Assembly (NCBI GenBank): GCA_902810745.1
Contig: CADDYW010000041.1
Coordinates: 1-33,179 of the forward strand
DNA from: Chloroflexota bacterium
GTDB taxonomy: Bacteria; Chloroflexota; UBA6077; FW602-bin22; CADDYW01
Direction: 5' to 3'
DNA: 33,179 bases
Part shown: one piece after another, positions 21,853 through 29,999 of the stretch
How the letters are laid out: every line of letters begins with the position of its first letter
Position numbering within the stretch: position 1 is the stretch's first letter
Translations under genes and position numbers: made by a program
Notes under the pieces: model-generated
Seen by the model: the letters and a program-made list of their open reading frames with translations, nothing else
What the model was told of the DNA's origin: nothing
Database searches by the model: none

Positions 21853-22902
21853 ATGACTGCACTGCTTGAAGCCCGACACGTCACCAAGGTCTTCGGCGGG
21901 GGCCTCTTTAGCAAGACGAAGAACCTGACCGTGGCGCTTGAGGACTTTTCACTGACGATCGAGAGCGATCCCCCGTCGATCACCGCTGTCGTTGGTGAGA
22001 GCGGGAGCGGAAAGACGACGCTAGCACGCCTCATTCTTGGGCTGACGCCGCCGACCAGCGGCGAGGTCCTGTACAACGGCAAGGACCTACGATCGCTGTC
22101 CAGCACGGAGAGGCGGCAATTCCTTCGCGATGTGCAGGTGATCTTCCAGGACCCGTATGAAGTCTATAATCCTTTTTACAAGGTCGATCACGTTCTCGAG
22201 ACGCCGGTGGCGAAATTCCACCTGGCGCCATCTCGGGAAAAAGCTCGAGCCTTGATCGAGGAAACGCTCCACGCCGTCGGATTACGGCCCGAGGAAACGC
22301 TGGGGCGCTACCCACACCAGCTCAGCGGCGGTCAACGTCAGCGCGTGATGGTTGCTCGCGCGCTGCTTCTCCGCCCCCGTCTGATCGTTGCCGACGAGCC
22401 GGTCTCCATGGTCGACGCATCGCTTCGCGCCACCATTCTCGACAGCCTCCGCCAGCTCAATCAAAAGTTTGGCATCTCGTTGATCTACATTACGCACGAT
22501 CTGACGACGGCCTATCAGATCAGCGAGAACATCATCGTCTTGTATCGTGGCTCGGTGGCCGAGGCTGGCGATGTCGAGCTCGTCGTCAAGGATCCACAGC
22601 ACCCGTACACGAGACTGCTTGTCGGCTCGGTTCCTCTGCCGGATCCCAGCCGAACCTGGGAAAAGGAGAAGATGCCCGCCGACGTCTCCACGCGGGGGTC
22701 CGGAGCGACAAGGGGGTGCAAGTTTGCCGAACGCTGCCCCTATGTCATGCAGGTGTGTCGCGAAAAGGTCCCACCGCTCTACCGCAGCAATCCCCATCGA
22801 GCCGCCGCGTGCTTCCTGCTGCAGGACGCGCCGGCCCTGGGGACAGAGGATATGGTCAAGGTCTTCGTCGCCGCCTCGCCAAACGGGACAAGCAGGGGGT
22901 AG
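21853..22902 (+). CDS. Peptide/nickel-type ABC importer ATPase (DppF/OppF-like)
   Basis: 349 residues. Walker A GESGSGKTT follows an insertion-bearing N-terminus (VFGGGLFSKTKNLTVALEDF), with Q-loop FQDPYEVYNPF, signature LSGGQRQR, Walker B LIVADEPVSMVDASLR and H-loop YITHDLTTAY. The C-terminal HPYTRLLVGSVP region and Cys set GCKFAERCPYVMQVC match the Opp/Dpp F-type subunit that pairs with the D-type ATPase. ATG at 21853 has GAGGAG upstream and starts ten bases after the previous stop, so the two are translated from one message. A 35-residue tail after the Cys cluster is longer than usual. Confidence 0.9.
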   Translation: MTALLEARHVTKVFGGGLFSKTKNLTVALEDFSLTIESDPPSITAVVGESGSGKTTLARLILGLTPPTSGEVLYNGKDLRSLSSTERRQFLRDVQVIFQDPYEVYNPFYKVDHVLETPVAKFHLAPSREKARALIEETLHAVGLRPEETLGRYPHQLSGGQRQRVMVARALLLRPRLIVADEPVSMVDASLRATILDSLRQLNQKFGISLIYITHDLTTAYQISENIIVLYRGSVAEAGDVELVVKDPQHPYTRLLVGSVPLPDPSRTWEKEKMPADVSTRGSGATRGCKFAERCPYVMQVCREKVPPLYRSNPHRAAACFLLQDAPALGTEDMVKVFVAASPNGTSRG

Positions 22903-22988
22903 GCTGATCCGGGCAGCGTGGCGCGGCCTTGCTCCCCGGATGGCTCAGCACTGAAGCCCCCCTCGTCCCCGCGCGTCTACTCCTGTCG

Positions 22989-23840
22989 TCACGCGGATTT
23001 GCGCAGTCTCGGATTGGCGATCTCATCGAGGCCGACCGAGAGATTGAACAACCCGACGAACAGGATAATGATAACGATAATCGGCGGCGCCCACCACCAC
23101 CACATCCCGTGGAGCAGGGCAGCGTAGTAGATGACCCAGTAGATCGTCATGCCGAGGGTGGGCGCCTCCATCGGCCCCAGTCCGAGCGCTTCGAGACCAA
23201 TCGACGCCAGAACCGCCGACGCCACTGCACCGACCAGACCAGCGGCGAGGTACGGCAAAAGGTTGGGCATCATCTCCTTGACGATGATCTCGGGTCCACT
23301 CATCCCTGAAAGGCGAGCTACCTGGACCCAGGCGCGCTCGCGCATGGTCAGGACCTGGGAGCGAATCGTCCGCGTCGGCCACAGCCAGGCGAGCGATGCG
23401 ACGACCAGTGCCATCTGATCCACTGTAAGCCCTTCCTTCAGTGAGACGGCGATCATCACCAGAACCAGGAGCCCGGGGACGGTGAGCCCAATGTCGACGA
23501 CACCCTTGATGACCGTGTCGACTATCCCACCATAGTAGGCCGACACGAAGGCCAGGACTGTACCGATGCCGACTCCGATCAGCCCGGCGAGGAAGCCGAT
23601 GCGCAGTGTCAGCGGCGTTCCCGCGATCATGACTGCCAGGATATCCCGTCCCTGGCGATCAGTCCCCAGCGGGTACTGGGCTGATGGCGGCCGGCTCGCC
23701 GGGACCGAGAGCGGCGCGGCATTGCTGACGTCAACGAAAAGAGGACCGATCACACAAAAGAGCAAAAGAGCCAGCAGCATCAGGAGCCCGGTCACCAGGG
23801 CCGGATTACGCCGCAAGTATTTGAGCACGCCGATCAGCAT
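22989..23840 (-). CDS. Peptide/nickel-type ABC importer permease (DppC/OppC-like)
   Basis: 283 residues, about six transmembrane helices. The N-terminal OppC-type helix and the segment YPLGTDRQGRDILAVMIAGTPLTL are diagnostic of the C-type permease. The EAA loop that contacts the ATPase is seen as VQVARLSGMSGPEIIVKEMMPNLLP (about 178-202). ATG at 23840 starts four bases after the stop of the B-type permease, so the two are translationally linked. It converges on the ATPase pair, with 86 bases between the two stops. Confidence 0.9.
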   Translation of the reverse strand: MLIGVLKYLRRNPALVTGLLMLLALLLFCVIGPLFVDVSNAAPLSVPASRPPSAQYPLGTDRQGRDILAVMIAGTPLTLRIGFLAGLIGVGIGTVLAFVSAYYGGIVDTVIKGVVDIGLTVPGLLVLVMIAVSLKEGLTVDQMALVVASLAWLWPTRTIRSQVLTMRERAWVQVARLSGMSGPEIIVKEMMPNLLPYLAAGLVGAVASAVLASIGLEALGLGPMEAPTLGMTIYWVIYYAALLHGMWWWWAPPIIVIIILFVGLFNLSVGLDEIANPRLRKSA

Positions 23841-23844
23841 CGTC

Positions 23845-24849
23845 TCACGTCCTCCGATAGGTGATGCGCGGATCCAGCAGCGGATAGACGATGTCCAGGA
23901 TCAACGTCGCCAGGCCGATCGACACGATAATCGTGAAGACAATCCCCTGAATCGTGAAGTAATCGAATTCGCTGATAGCGTGATAGAGAACCGTTCCGAT
24001 TCCCGGGTAGGAGAACACGACCTCGACCAGAACGGCACCCGAGAGCACGTGGCCCAGCGCCAGGGCAAGCGAGGTGATTTGCGGGAGGAGAGCATTGCGA
24101 ACGGCGTAGCGCAGGAACAGAGTTTTATCTCTCAGTCCCTTGGCCTCGGCGAAGAGAGTATAGTCTTCTCCCTCGACGGTGACCATCATCGCACGCATCC
24201 CCAGGGCCCAGAAGCCGATCGCGGCGAGGATGATCGACAGGGCAGGAAGAATCGAGTGCTTGAGGACGTCCAGCCAGAAGCCGATTGTCATCGTCGGGAT
24301 CGCGCCGGGGCTATAGCCCCCGAATATCGGGAGCAGCTTGGTTTGGAAGGCAAAGATGTAGAGAAGCACGAGGCCGAGAAGATAGTACGGTATCGCGGAG
24401 AGAGTGAGTAGTGGCGGGAGGAGAAACTGGATGAAGCCGGGAGCCTTCGGCCACGTCATGAGTGCACCAAGGAAGCTACCCAGGAGAAATGCCAGGATCG
24501 TCGTCGTGCCCAGGAGGCCAATCGTCCATGGGAGTGCCACTCCCATGAGCTCATTGACCTTCTTCGGGTAATTCGTAATCGAGTATCCCAGATCGAGGTG
24601 CGACATCTGGACGAGGTAATTGACGTACTGGACCCAGAGCGGCTGATCCAGCCCGAACTCCCGATCGTACTCCTTGACCATATCCTGGAGACCCTGCTGA
24701 ACGTAACCGCCGATCATTGATTGCTGAATCAGCTTCTGGCGAATTGGGTCCTTGCCAGTCAAACGTGGTGCGAAGAAGTTGATCGTGGCTGCCAGCCACA
24801 CGACGAGGAAGAAGACGCCAATCCGCTTCAACAGGTAGTCGGCTCGCAC
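23845..24849 (-). CDS. Peptide/nickel-type ABC importer permease (DppB/OppB-like)
   Basis: 334 residues with about six transmembrane helices and the B-type N-terminus LLKRIGVFFLVVWLAATINFFAPRLTGKDPI. Conserved FGLDQPLWVQYVNYL and the C-terminal FSYPGIGTVLYHAI are typical; the EAA loop is LFAEAKGLRDKTLFLRYAVRNALLP (about 243-267). Start is a GTG at 24849 with AAGGAG seven bases upstream. It follows the binding-protein gene by 78 bases, interrupted by a long perfect hairpin, and leads directly into the C-type permease. Confidence 0.9.
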   Translation of the reverse strand: MRADYLLKRIGVFFLVVWLAATINFFAPRLTGKDPIRQKLIQQSMIGGYVQQGLQDMVKEYDREFGLDQPLWVQYVNYLVQMSHLDLGYSITNYPKKVNELMGVALPWTIGLLGTTTILAFLLGSFLGALMTWPKAPGFIQFLLPPLLTLSAIPYYLLGLVLLYIFAFQTKLLPIFGGYSPGAIPTMTIGFWLDVLKHSILPALSIILAAIGFWALGMRAMMVTVEGEDYTLFAEAKGLRDKTLFLRYAVRNALLPQITSLALALGHVLSGAVLVEVVFSYPGIGTVLYHAISEFDYFTIQGIVFTIIVSIGLATLILDIVYPLLDPRITYRRT

Positions 24850-24871
24850 GGCTTGCTCCTTACTTCTGCAA

Positions 24872-24913
24872 ACGGTGGTGAAGCCCGAAGACGTCTTCGG
24901 GCTTCACCACCGT
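24872..24913. repeat. 42-base perfect palindrome between binding protein and permease genes
   Basis: Every base from 24872 to 24913 pairs with its mirror position about the centre ACGT at 24891-24894, giving a 21-base arm on each side and in RNA a stem of about 19 bp with a four-base loop. It begins 14 bases beyond the binding-protein stop and ends 23 bases before the permease start. No T-tract follows. Such intercistronic hairpins commonly protect the upstream binding-protein message while attenuating the permease genes; that role is inference. Confidence 0.8.
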
Positions 24914-24927
24914 CTCGGCCTACCTGT

Positions 24928-26847
24928 CTACTGCGTTGGCTTGAGGTTGTTGAGGATGAGCTGGAAGGTCAAGTGCCAGAAAGCGCCGTTGACGTACATA
25001 TTCTGCTCGGTCGGCCAGTTCGTCCAGTAGGTCGTATTCATGGGAATTCGGTGATACCACTCGCTGATCTGAATGTCCGGGAGTTGCGGTAGCCAGATCT
25101 CCATCGCCCGATGGAAGAGCTCCTTCAGCTTCGCTTTGTTCTCCATCGGAGTGACGTAGACCTCGTCGACGATCTTATCGTAATCCTTGTTGTTCCACCG
25201 GCCGAAGTTGACCTGGTGCGAGCCGGGAACTGCCGTCGACTCGCTCTGGTACAGACGCAGTGTATCGTAGGGATCCCGAATACTCCCACCGTGGCCATTC
25301 AGGGCAGCGATGAAATTGCCCGCGGCGTACCGATCACTCGCGTCCGGTGGCATCGAGTAGGACGCGTCGACGCCGTGCTTCTTCAGCATCTGCGAGACCA
25401 CCGGCCCGATGTCCGCGAAGACCGTCCATCCAAAGATGTCGAACTTCAGCTTATTGCCCTTCGCGTCTGCCCAGATTCCATCGCTACCCTTCTTGAAGCC
25501 GTTCTTCTCGAGCAGCGCATCACCCTTCTTTGGATCATACGTATTAGTCGGGTACTGCTGCAGGAGATCCTTGACCTGGTCGAAGTACGGCTGAAGAGGC
25601 GGATACTGCGGCATGGGCAGCGGCGAAGGAACACTAGCGCCACCGTACGCCACGTCGATGATCTGCTGCCGATCGAGGTAGTAGCTCATGGCCCAGCGTA
25701 CGTCTGGGTTGCTGTATGGCTCTTTCTCGCAGTTGAAATACAGAGATGTCGGCCACCAGTCCATGTAGCCGTACGGCGACTTGTTCCCGGTGTGGGTGAT
25801 GATCTTTGGATTCTTGTCCAGAACGGTCTTGATGGTCTCGGGGCGCAGGTCGAGCGAGGCATCGATCTGGTTGGTAATCGCGGCCTGCGCAGCCTGGGTC
25901 TCGCCTGCGAATGGGAGGTAGATGATGCGCTGAACCTCGGGCAGGTTAGCCAGGCCTGCCTTCACCGCCCACCAATCGTCCCGACGATCGATGATCTTCT
26001 GCTCGGGGGAGGCGAACACCAGCTTCCATGGACCAGTCGTCACTGGCCAGCCATTGGCGAGATCGAAGTGCTTGAATTTTGCCCAATCTTGCTGGGTCTC
26101 GAAGATGTGCTTCGGGACGATATAGATCCCGATATCGTACTTGTAGGTCACGCGATCGAAGAACCGCGGTGCCGGTACTTTGAACTGAAGGACAACCGTA
26201 TTTGGTGTCGTCGCCTTGGCCTCCTGCAGGACCTGTGCGACGTCAGCACCCCAGACCACCTTCGGTCCGAGATCCCGCAGCGTGTTGAAGGTGAACGCGA
26301 CGTCTTCGGCGGTGAATGGCTTGCCATCGCTCCAGCTAATCCCCGACCGCGTCTTGATCGTGAGCTGCTTGAGGTCCTCACTGTACTCGTAGCTCTCGGC
26401 AAGCCAGAGGTACTCCTTATCAGCGAATGCGCTGTAATAGGCGAGCGGCTCGTAGAAAAGGCCCGGTCCATTCTGGTGGCTCGTGCCCGGGTTGTAGGGA
26501 TTCCAGAGATCCCAGTCGGTATAACGACCCTCGGTACCTGCCCACATCAGCATCAGCGTCCGGTTCCGAGGAACCTGCTTGAGGTTACCGGGGGTTGGAA
26601 CCGCTGCAGCCTGGGCCGCGGTTGGCTGCGCCGTCGGAACCGGGGCAGCAGCCTGCGGCTGTGGGGTCGCGGTGGGATTGGCTGCCCCAGATGCGGTCGT
26701 TGCCTGTCCGGCTGACGCTGCCTGCTGAGTCGGCTGAGCGGCTGGGGCCTGGCCGCATGCCGCCACCAGCGCCGCTCCGCCCAGCATCAGAGCGGATCCC
26801 AAGAAACGGCGGCGACTGGTCAGTGGATTGATCTGGGTCTTATCCAT
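24928..26847 (-). CDS. Peptide/nickel-type ABC importer substrate-binding lipoprotein
   Basis: 639 residues. The signal SRRRFLGSALMLGGAALVAACG combines a twin-arginine motif with a lipobox, so export by Tat and lipid anchoring are predicted. A low-complexity linker rich in Ala, Pro, Gln and Thr (about 32-90) joins it to an SBP_bac_5 domain (about 95-630). Family motifs include WLAESYEYSEDLKQLTIKTRSGISWSDGKPFTAEDVAFTFN and the ALSYYLDR-like AMSYYLDRQQIIDVAYGG. The Tyr/Trp-rich pocket does not by itself tell peptide from sugar ligands. ATG at 26847 has AAGGAG upstream. It is the first gene of the binding-protein/permease unit, driven by the promoter at 27078-27106. Confidence 0.92.
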   Translation of the reverse strand: MDKTQINPLTSRRRFLGSALMLGGAALVAACGQAPAAQPTQQAASAGQATTASGAANPTATPQPQAAAPVPTAQPTAAQAAAVPTPGNLKQVPRNRTLMLMWAGTEGRYTDWDLWNPYNPGTSHQNGPGLFYEPLAYYSAFADKEYLWLAESYEYSEDLKQLTIKTRSGISWSDGKPFTAEDVAFTFNTLRDLGPKVVWGADVAQVLQEAKATTPNTVVLQFKVPAPRFFDRVTYKYDIGIYIVPKHIFETQQDWAKFKHFDLANGWPVTTGPWKLVFASPEQKIIDRRDDWWAVKAGLANLPEVQRIIYLPFAGETQAAQAAITNQIDASLDLRPETIKTVLDKNPKIITHTGNKSPYGYMDWWPTSLYFNCEKEPYSNPDVRWAMSYYLDRQQIIDVAYGGASVPSPLPMPQYPPLQPYFDQVKDLLQQYPTNTYDPKKGDALLEKNGFKKGSDGIWADAKGNKLKFDIFGWTVFADIGPVVSQMLKKHGVDASYSMPPDASDRYAAGNFIAALNGHGGSIRDPYDTLRLYQSESTAVPGSHQVNFGRWNNKDYDKIVDEVYVTPMENKAKLKELFHRAMEIWLPQLPDIQISEWYHRIPMNTTYWTNWPTEQNMYVNGAFWHLTFQLILNNLKPTQ

Positions 26848-27054
26848 GCCGAGGACTCCTTCCCTTCCTTACCATGAACGACTGGGGAAACAATTAGCTC
26901 ACCATACAGGTGCAGAGGTTCGCTGGCTGCCGACCACACGGCGGATGCGCGCGGCAGCGATCAGTCAATGCTCCTCAGCCAGATCGATCGAGGCAGGGCG
27001 ACCATACCTGGCTCAGATCAAACGCCGCTACACCTCCTGAGTGATCATCGACCA

Positions 27055-27072
27055 CGCCTCGCGGGCGAGGCG
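27055..27072. promoter_or_regulatory. 18-base palindrome at the transporter operon start site
   Basis: CGCCTCGC (27055-27062) and GCGAGGCG (27065-27072) are exact inverted copies separated by two bases. They sit across the predicted transcription start (about 27071) of the minus-strand operon. This is where a repressor operator would act, though a small RNA hairpin at the 5' end is the alternative. Confidence 0.45.
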
Positions 27073-27077
27073 GCCTA

Positions 27078-27106
27078 CTTGTAGCACAGGCGTCCGCTTC
27101 TGTCAA
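27078..27106 (-). promoter_or_regulatory. Promoter of the binding-protein/permease operon
   Basis: A perfect TTGACA (27106-27101), a 17-base spacer and TACAAG (27083-27078) preceded by TGC form a consensus -35 with an extended -10. Confidence 0.72.
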
Positions 27107-27177
27107 GGACCCGACCGCGCTTACGCGCGCGCTCTCGGAGACTTGCAGGCAACTGCTCGGTCGGCACACGCGGCGGC

Positions 27178-28188
27178 TTACTCGTGCGTCAGCCGCGCCA
27201 GCCGTCCGTCAATCACCTCCCGTGCCTCATCGACGAGGCGCCGAACGACCTCACCCGCCGGCAGGATCGACGTGATCAGCCCGGCGTCCTGGCCGAAGAG
27301 GAGCGGCGCGCGCTGTGCATCACCCACCGCCCACGCTTCCGCGACGGCCCTGACCACCTCGTGACGGCGCCGACGGAGCTCGAACTCCCGACCACTCCAT
27401 TCCGCGAGAAACGCGTTGCGCCAGGTCCGCGCGAACGCGCCCGGCCAGATGCTGCCGTTCATCAGATCGGGAATCTCGGTCAACGTCGTGTCGTGGCCAT
27501 CGCTGGCGACGATCGCCTGCTTGAAGCTGGTGGGGAGCGGGGCCTCGTCGGTGGCGAGAAATCGGGTGCCGAGCAGCGCACCATCGGCACCGAGCGCGAG
27601 CACGGCGGCCAGGCCACGCCCATCGGCGATGCCCCCGGCCGCGAGAACCGGTACCGGCGATACCGCGCTGACGACCATTGGCACCAGCGCCAGCGTTCCT
27701 ATCAGGCCGACGTGCCCACCGCCTTCGCTGCCCTGGGCAACAATCACGTCGGCACCGGCCTCGACCGCGCGCACGGCTTCCGGCACCCCCGAGACCATGT
27801 AGGTCACCTTTGCGCCGACGTCGTGGACGCGCTGGACATACGGCTTGAGATCCTGGTCGGACCAGGCCCAGGCATAGGCAACGACCGGAGGCTTCCGAGT
27901 CAGCGCCGCCTGGATCCCGGCGTCGTTGGCCAGGAAGAGAAGGAAGTTGACGCCAAACGGCGCGGACGTTCGGGTGCGGATCTCGTCGATCAGACTGGGA
28001 ATAGCCTCCGGATGCCGGCCGCTCAGCCCAAGGGTACCCAGGCCTCCAGCGTTGGAAACCGCGGCGACGAGATCCGGCGACGTGGCGCCCCCCATACCTC
28101 CCAGGACGACCGGGTGGACAATGCCGAGGAGATCGCAGATGGGAGTATGAAGCGGGCCACGGACTGGGCCCGAATGCTGCGCATCCAT
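27178..28188 (-). CDS. Nitronate monooxygenase (2-nitropropane dioxygenase family)
   Basis: 336-residue FMN-dependent TIM-barrel oxidoreductase that oxidises alkyl nitronates to carbonyl compounds; some relatives are FabK-type enoyl reductases. The N-terminus THPICDLLGI-like segment (TPICDLLGIVHPVVLGGMGGATSPDL), the APFGVNFLLFL strand, the phosphate-binding VIVAQGSEGGGHVG (about 150-163) and the VLAAGGIADGRGLAAVLALGADGALLGTRFLA loop identify the family. ATG at 28188 follows GGGAGG; the open frame runs further back to 28335 but without a site. No nitroalkane or denitrification genes are nearby. The transporter promoter starts 70 bases beyond its stop. Confidence 0.85.
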   Translation of the reverse strand: MDAQHSGPVRGPLHTPICDLLGIVHPVVLGGMGGATSPDLVAAVSNAGGLGTLGLSGRHPEAIPSLIDEIRTRTSAPFGVNFLLFLANDAGIQAALTRKPPVVAYAWAWSDQDLKPYVQRVHDVGAKVTYMVSGVPEAVRAVEAGADVIVAQGSEGGGHVGLIGTLALVPMVVSAVSPVPVLAAGGIADGRGLAAVLALGADGALLGTRFLATDEAPLPTSFKQAIVASDGHDTTLTEIPDLMNGSIWPGAFARTWRNAFLAEWSGREFELRRRRHEVVRAVAEAWAVGDAQRAPLLFGQDAGLITSILPAGEVVRRLVDEAREVIDGRLARLTHE

Positions 28189-28262
28189 CAATCCTCCCGA
28201 GAGACGCTTGCTGGCGTCGTGGCCGCTATCGGGCCGACCCAGGAGCCGCCGAACTGCGGACA

Positions 28263-28475
28263 CTATCTTACACCGGGAATCGGTCCGGAGGAAGGGATCG
28301 ACGGACACTGAGGTCGACGGGCCACGGCACGGCACCGCCAGGCGCGAGGCGCAGCCCGTCGAGCCAGAGCGTCCGGCTCTGCAGCCGGTGCACCTTTCCT
28401 AGCCTGCGGCGTGCAGCCGTCGACGTGCGAAGGCATCGCCGAACGACCTGCCATGCCTTGCCTCCTTTCGATCAT
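28263..28475 (-). CDS. Possible small ORF with two in-frame strong ribosome sites
   Basis: The ATG at 28475 has AAGGAGG eight bases upstream, and a second in-frame ATG at 28454 has AAAGGAGG six bases upstream. Either would give a product of 63-70 residues ending at 28263, 74 bases before the nitronate monooxygenase start. The N-terminus (MIERRQGMAGRSAMPSHVDG) is followed by an Ala/Arg/Pro-rich tail that looks non-coding, and no family is recognised. It could be a leader peptide or a chance frame; the two consensus ribosome sites are the only positive evidence. Confidence 0.3.
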   Translation of the reverse strand: MIERRQGMAGRSAMPSHVDGCTPQARKGAPAAEPDALARRAAPRAWRCRAVARRPQCPSIPSSGPIPGVR

Positions 28476-28512
28476 CACTCATACCTCCTTAACCTCCCGC
28501 GCTTGAGAGCGG

Positions 28513-28521
28513 TGCTATAAT
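28513..28521 (+). promoter_or_regulatory. Extended -10 promoter of dnaN
   Basis: TGCTATAAT matches the consensus extended -10 exactly (TATAAT at 28516-28521). No -35 is recognisable 16-18 bases upstream. The leader to the GTG at 28683 is about 155 bases. Confidence 0.55.
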
Positions 28522-28682
28522 TGGTTTCCTACTTACCGATCACCCGTGACGCGTGACGTGCAGCGGGCGATCCGGGCCGTCGATGCGTCGAGCTGAAACA
28601 GACCGGAGCCAGATAGTGGATGGTAGCCCGGTAGCGTCGACGGACGTCAGGCAGAGGAAAGAGGACAGCCGGGAGGGTGGCA

Positions 28683-29843
28683 GTGCACGTATCGTGTGTT
28701 CAGGAGAATCTTGCGAAGGGCCTTGGAATCGTCGGGCGGGCCGTCGCGACGCGAAGCACGTTGCCCGTCCTGAGTCACATTCTCCTCGAGACGGATCAGT
28801 CGCGGCTGAAGCTCGCCGCGACCAATCTCGAGATTGGTATCACCTGCTGGGTCGGGGCCATGATCGAGCAGGAAGGCAGCATCACCGTCCCCGGACGGAT
28901 CTTCAGTGAGCTCATCTCTTCATTCGCCGCGGATAAGGTCGTGGCCCTTCAGACCAAGGGAGCAAGCCTGCACGTGACCTGCGCGGGATACGAGGGCAAT
29001 CTACGGGGAATCTCGGCCGAGGAGTTCCCGGTCATTCCCCAGGTAACGAACCAGGCGAGCTGCAGCGTCGGGCCACGCGAGCTGCAGGAGGCGCTCGGAC
29101 AGGTCGCCTTCGCCGCCGCAACCGACGATACGCGTCCGGTGCTGGCGGGCGTTCTCTTCTCCTTCCGTGGGAGCACCCTCACCCTCACCGCTGCCGACAG
29201 CTTCCGCCTGGCGGTTCGGCAGGTCGAGGTTGTCAAGCCACTCGGTCAGGATATCGACATCATCGTCCCGCTGCGAACCGTCCAGGAGGTCAGCCGGATC
29301 CTGGGCGACCAGGACGAGCCGATCGAGATCACAGTGACTCCGAACCGGAGCCAGGTGCTGTTCCACCTCAACAGCGTCGACCTTGTCTCGCGCCTGATCG
29401 AGGGTACGTTCCCGAATGTCCAGCAGGTCATCCCGACGCGGTCGGCGACGAGGGTCATCCTCAACACCAAGGATTTTCAGAATGCCAATAAGATCGCCTC
29501 TTTGATCGCCCGCGATGCCAACAACATCGTTCGGCTGACGATCAACGGGAGCGACGGCGCCAGTCGGGACGGCAAGAGCAACGCCCCCGGTACGGTGATC
29601 GTCGGCGCGGTTGCCGACGTTGGCGATGCCAAGGGCACGATCGAGGCAGTCGTCGAGGGAGAGAATCCACAGCTCACGATTGCCTTCAACGGCAAGTACC
29701 TCAGCGACGTGCTCGGCGTGATCGATACCGCGCAGGTGAGCCTGGAGCTGAATAGCCCCTCGAGCCCCGGCGTCGTCCGCCCGGTCGGCGCAAGTAACTA
29801 CACCCACGTGATCATGCCGATGCACCTGAGCCGGTCGGGCTAG
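28683..29843 (+). CDS. dnaN: DNA polymerase III subunit beta (sliding clamp)
   Basis: 386 residues in the normal range of bacterial beta clamps. The N-terminal VSCVQENLAKGLGIVGRAVATRSTLPVLSHILLET is the standard first-domain signature, followed by the linker blocks ATDDTRPVLAGVLFSF and AADSFRLAV and the C-terminal FNGKYLSDVLGVI...YTHVIMPMHL. The dimeric ring encircles DNA and tethers the replicative polymerase and repair factors. Start: GTG at 28683 has GGGAGG six bases upstream and matches the usual 'M-x-V-S-C' beginning; GTG at 28677 overlaps that site. Unusually it is not next to dnaA or recF; its neighbours are a nitronate monooxygenase and an LCP protein. An extended -10 lies upstream and a hairpin downstream. 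Confidence 0.96.
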   Translation: MHVSCVQENLAKGLGIVGRAVATRSTLPVLSHILLETDQSRLKLAATNLEIGITCWVGAMIEQEGSITVPGRIFSELISSFAADKVVALQTKGASLHVTCAGYEGNLRGISAEEFPVIPQVTNQASCSVGPRELQEALGQVAFAAATDDTRPVLAGVLFSFRGSTLTLTAADSFRLAVRQVEVVKPLGQDIDIIVPLRTVQEVSRILGDQDEPIEITVTPNRSQVLFHLNSVDLVSRLIEGTFPNVQQVIPTRSATRVILNTKDFQNANKIASLIARDANNIVRLTINGSDGASRDGKSNAPGTVIVGAVADVGDAKGTIEAVVEGENPQLTIAFNGKYLSDVLGVIDTAQVSLELNSPSSPGVVRPVGASNYTHVIMPMHLSRSG

Positions 29844-29931
29844 TGCCTACGCCAGAGAGATGTCTGGGAACAGCTTCCAAACCCTGACCACCCCTGGTCC
29901 TGCGCTTGGTGGGTATGAGAAAGTCCTTGAT

Positions 29932-29975
29932 GGTTTTGGGGGAGACCCAGCCCGCCGGCTGGGCCCTTCCAACCG
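29932..29975 (+). terminator. Hairpin downstream of dnaN
   Basis: CCCAGCC (29946-29952) and GGCTGGG (29957-29963) form a perfect seven-bp stem with a four-base loop. Outer bases can extend it imperfectly (GGTTTTGGGG against CCCTTCCAACC). No clear T-tract follows. It lies about 90 bases beyond the dnaN stop and before the LCP gene promoter region. Confidence 0.45.
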
Positions 29976-29999
29976 GTTGGCGAGCGTTCAGTAAGCTAC

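Larger units (their letters stand above)
26848..27177. other. Leader and promoter region of the transporter operon, 330 bases
   Basis: Contains the minus-strand promoter (27078-27106), a palindrome at its start site and a leader of about 224 bases before the ATG at 26847. An AGGAGGTG on the minus strand near 27037 has no usable start codon in range (a TTG there stops after two codons). No gene or known riboswitch is recognised. Confidence 0.45.
28189..28682. other. Divergent intergenic region, 494 bases
   Basis: Lies between the nitronate monooxygenase and dnaN. It has the dnaN extended -10 element (28513-28521) and the possible small minus-strand ORF annotated separately. I see no DnaA boxes (TTATCCACA-type) or A+T-rich unwinding element, so it does not look like an origin. 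Confidence 0.45.

Noticed and set aside
25111..26715. Long plus-strand open frame opposite the binding protein (534 codons)
   Set aside because: Antisense to a well-supported lipoprotein gene; no domain and no ribosome site.
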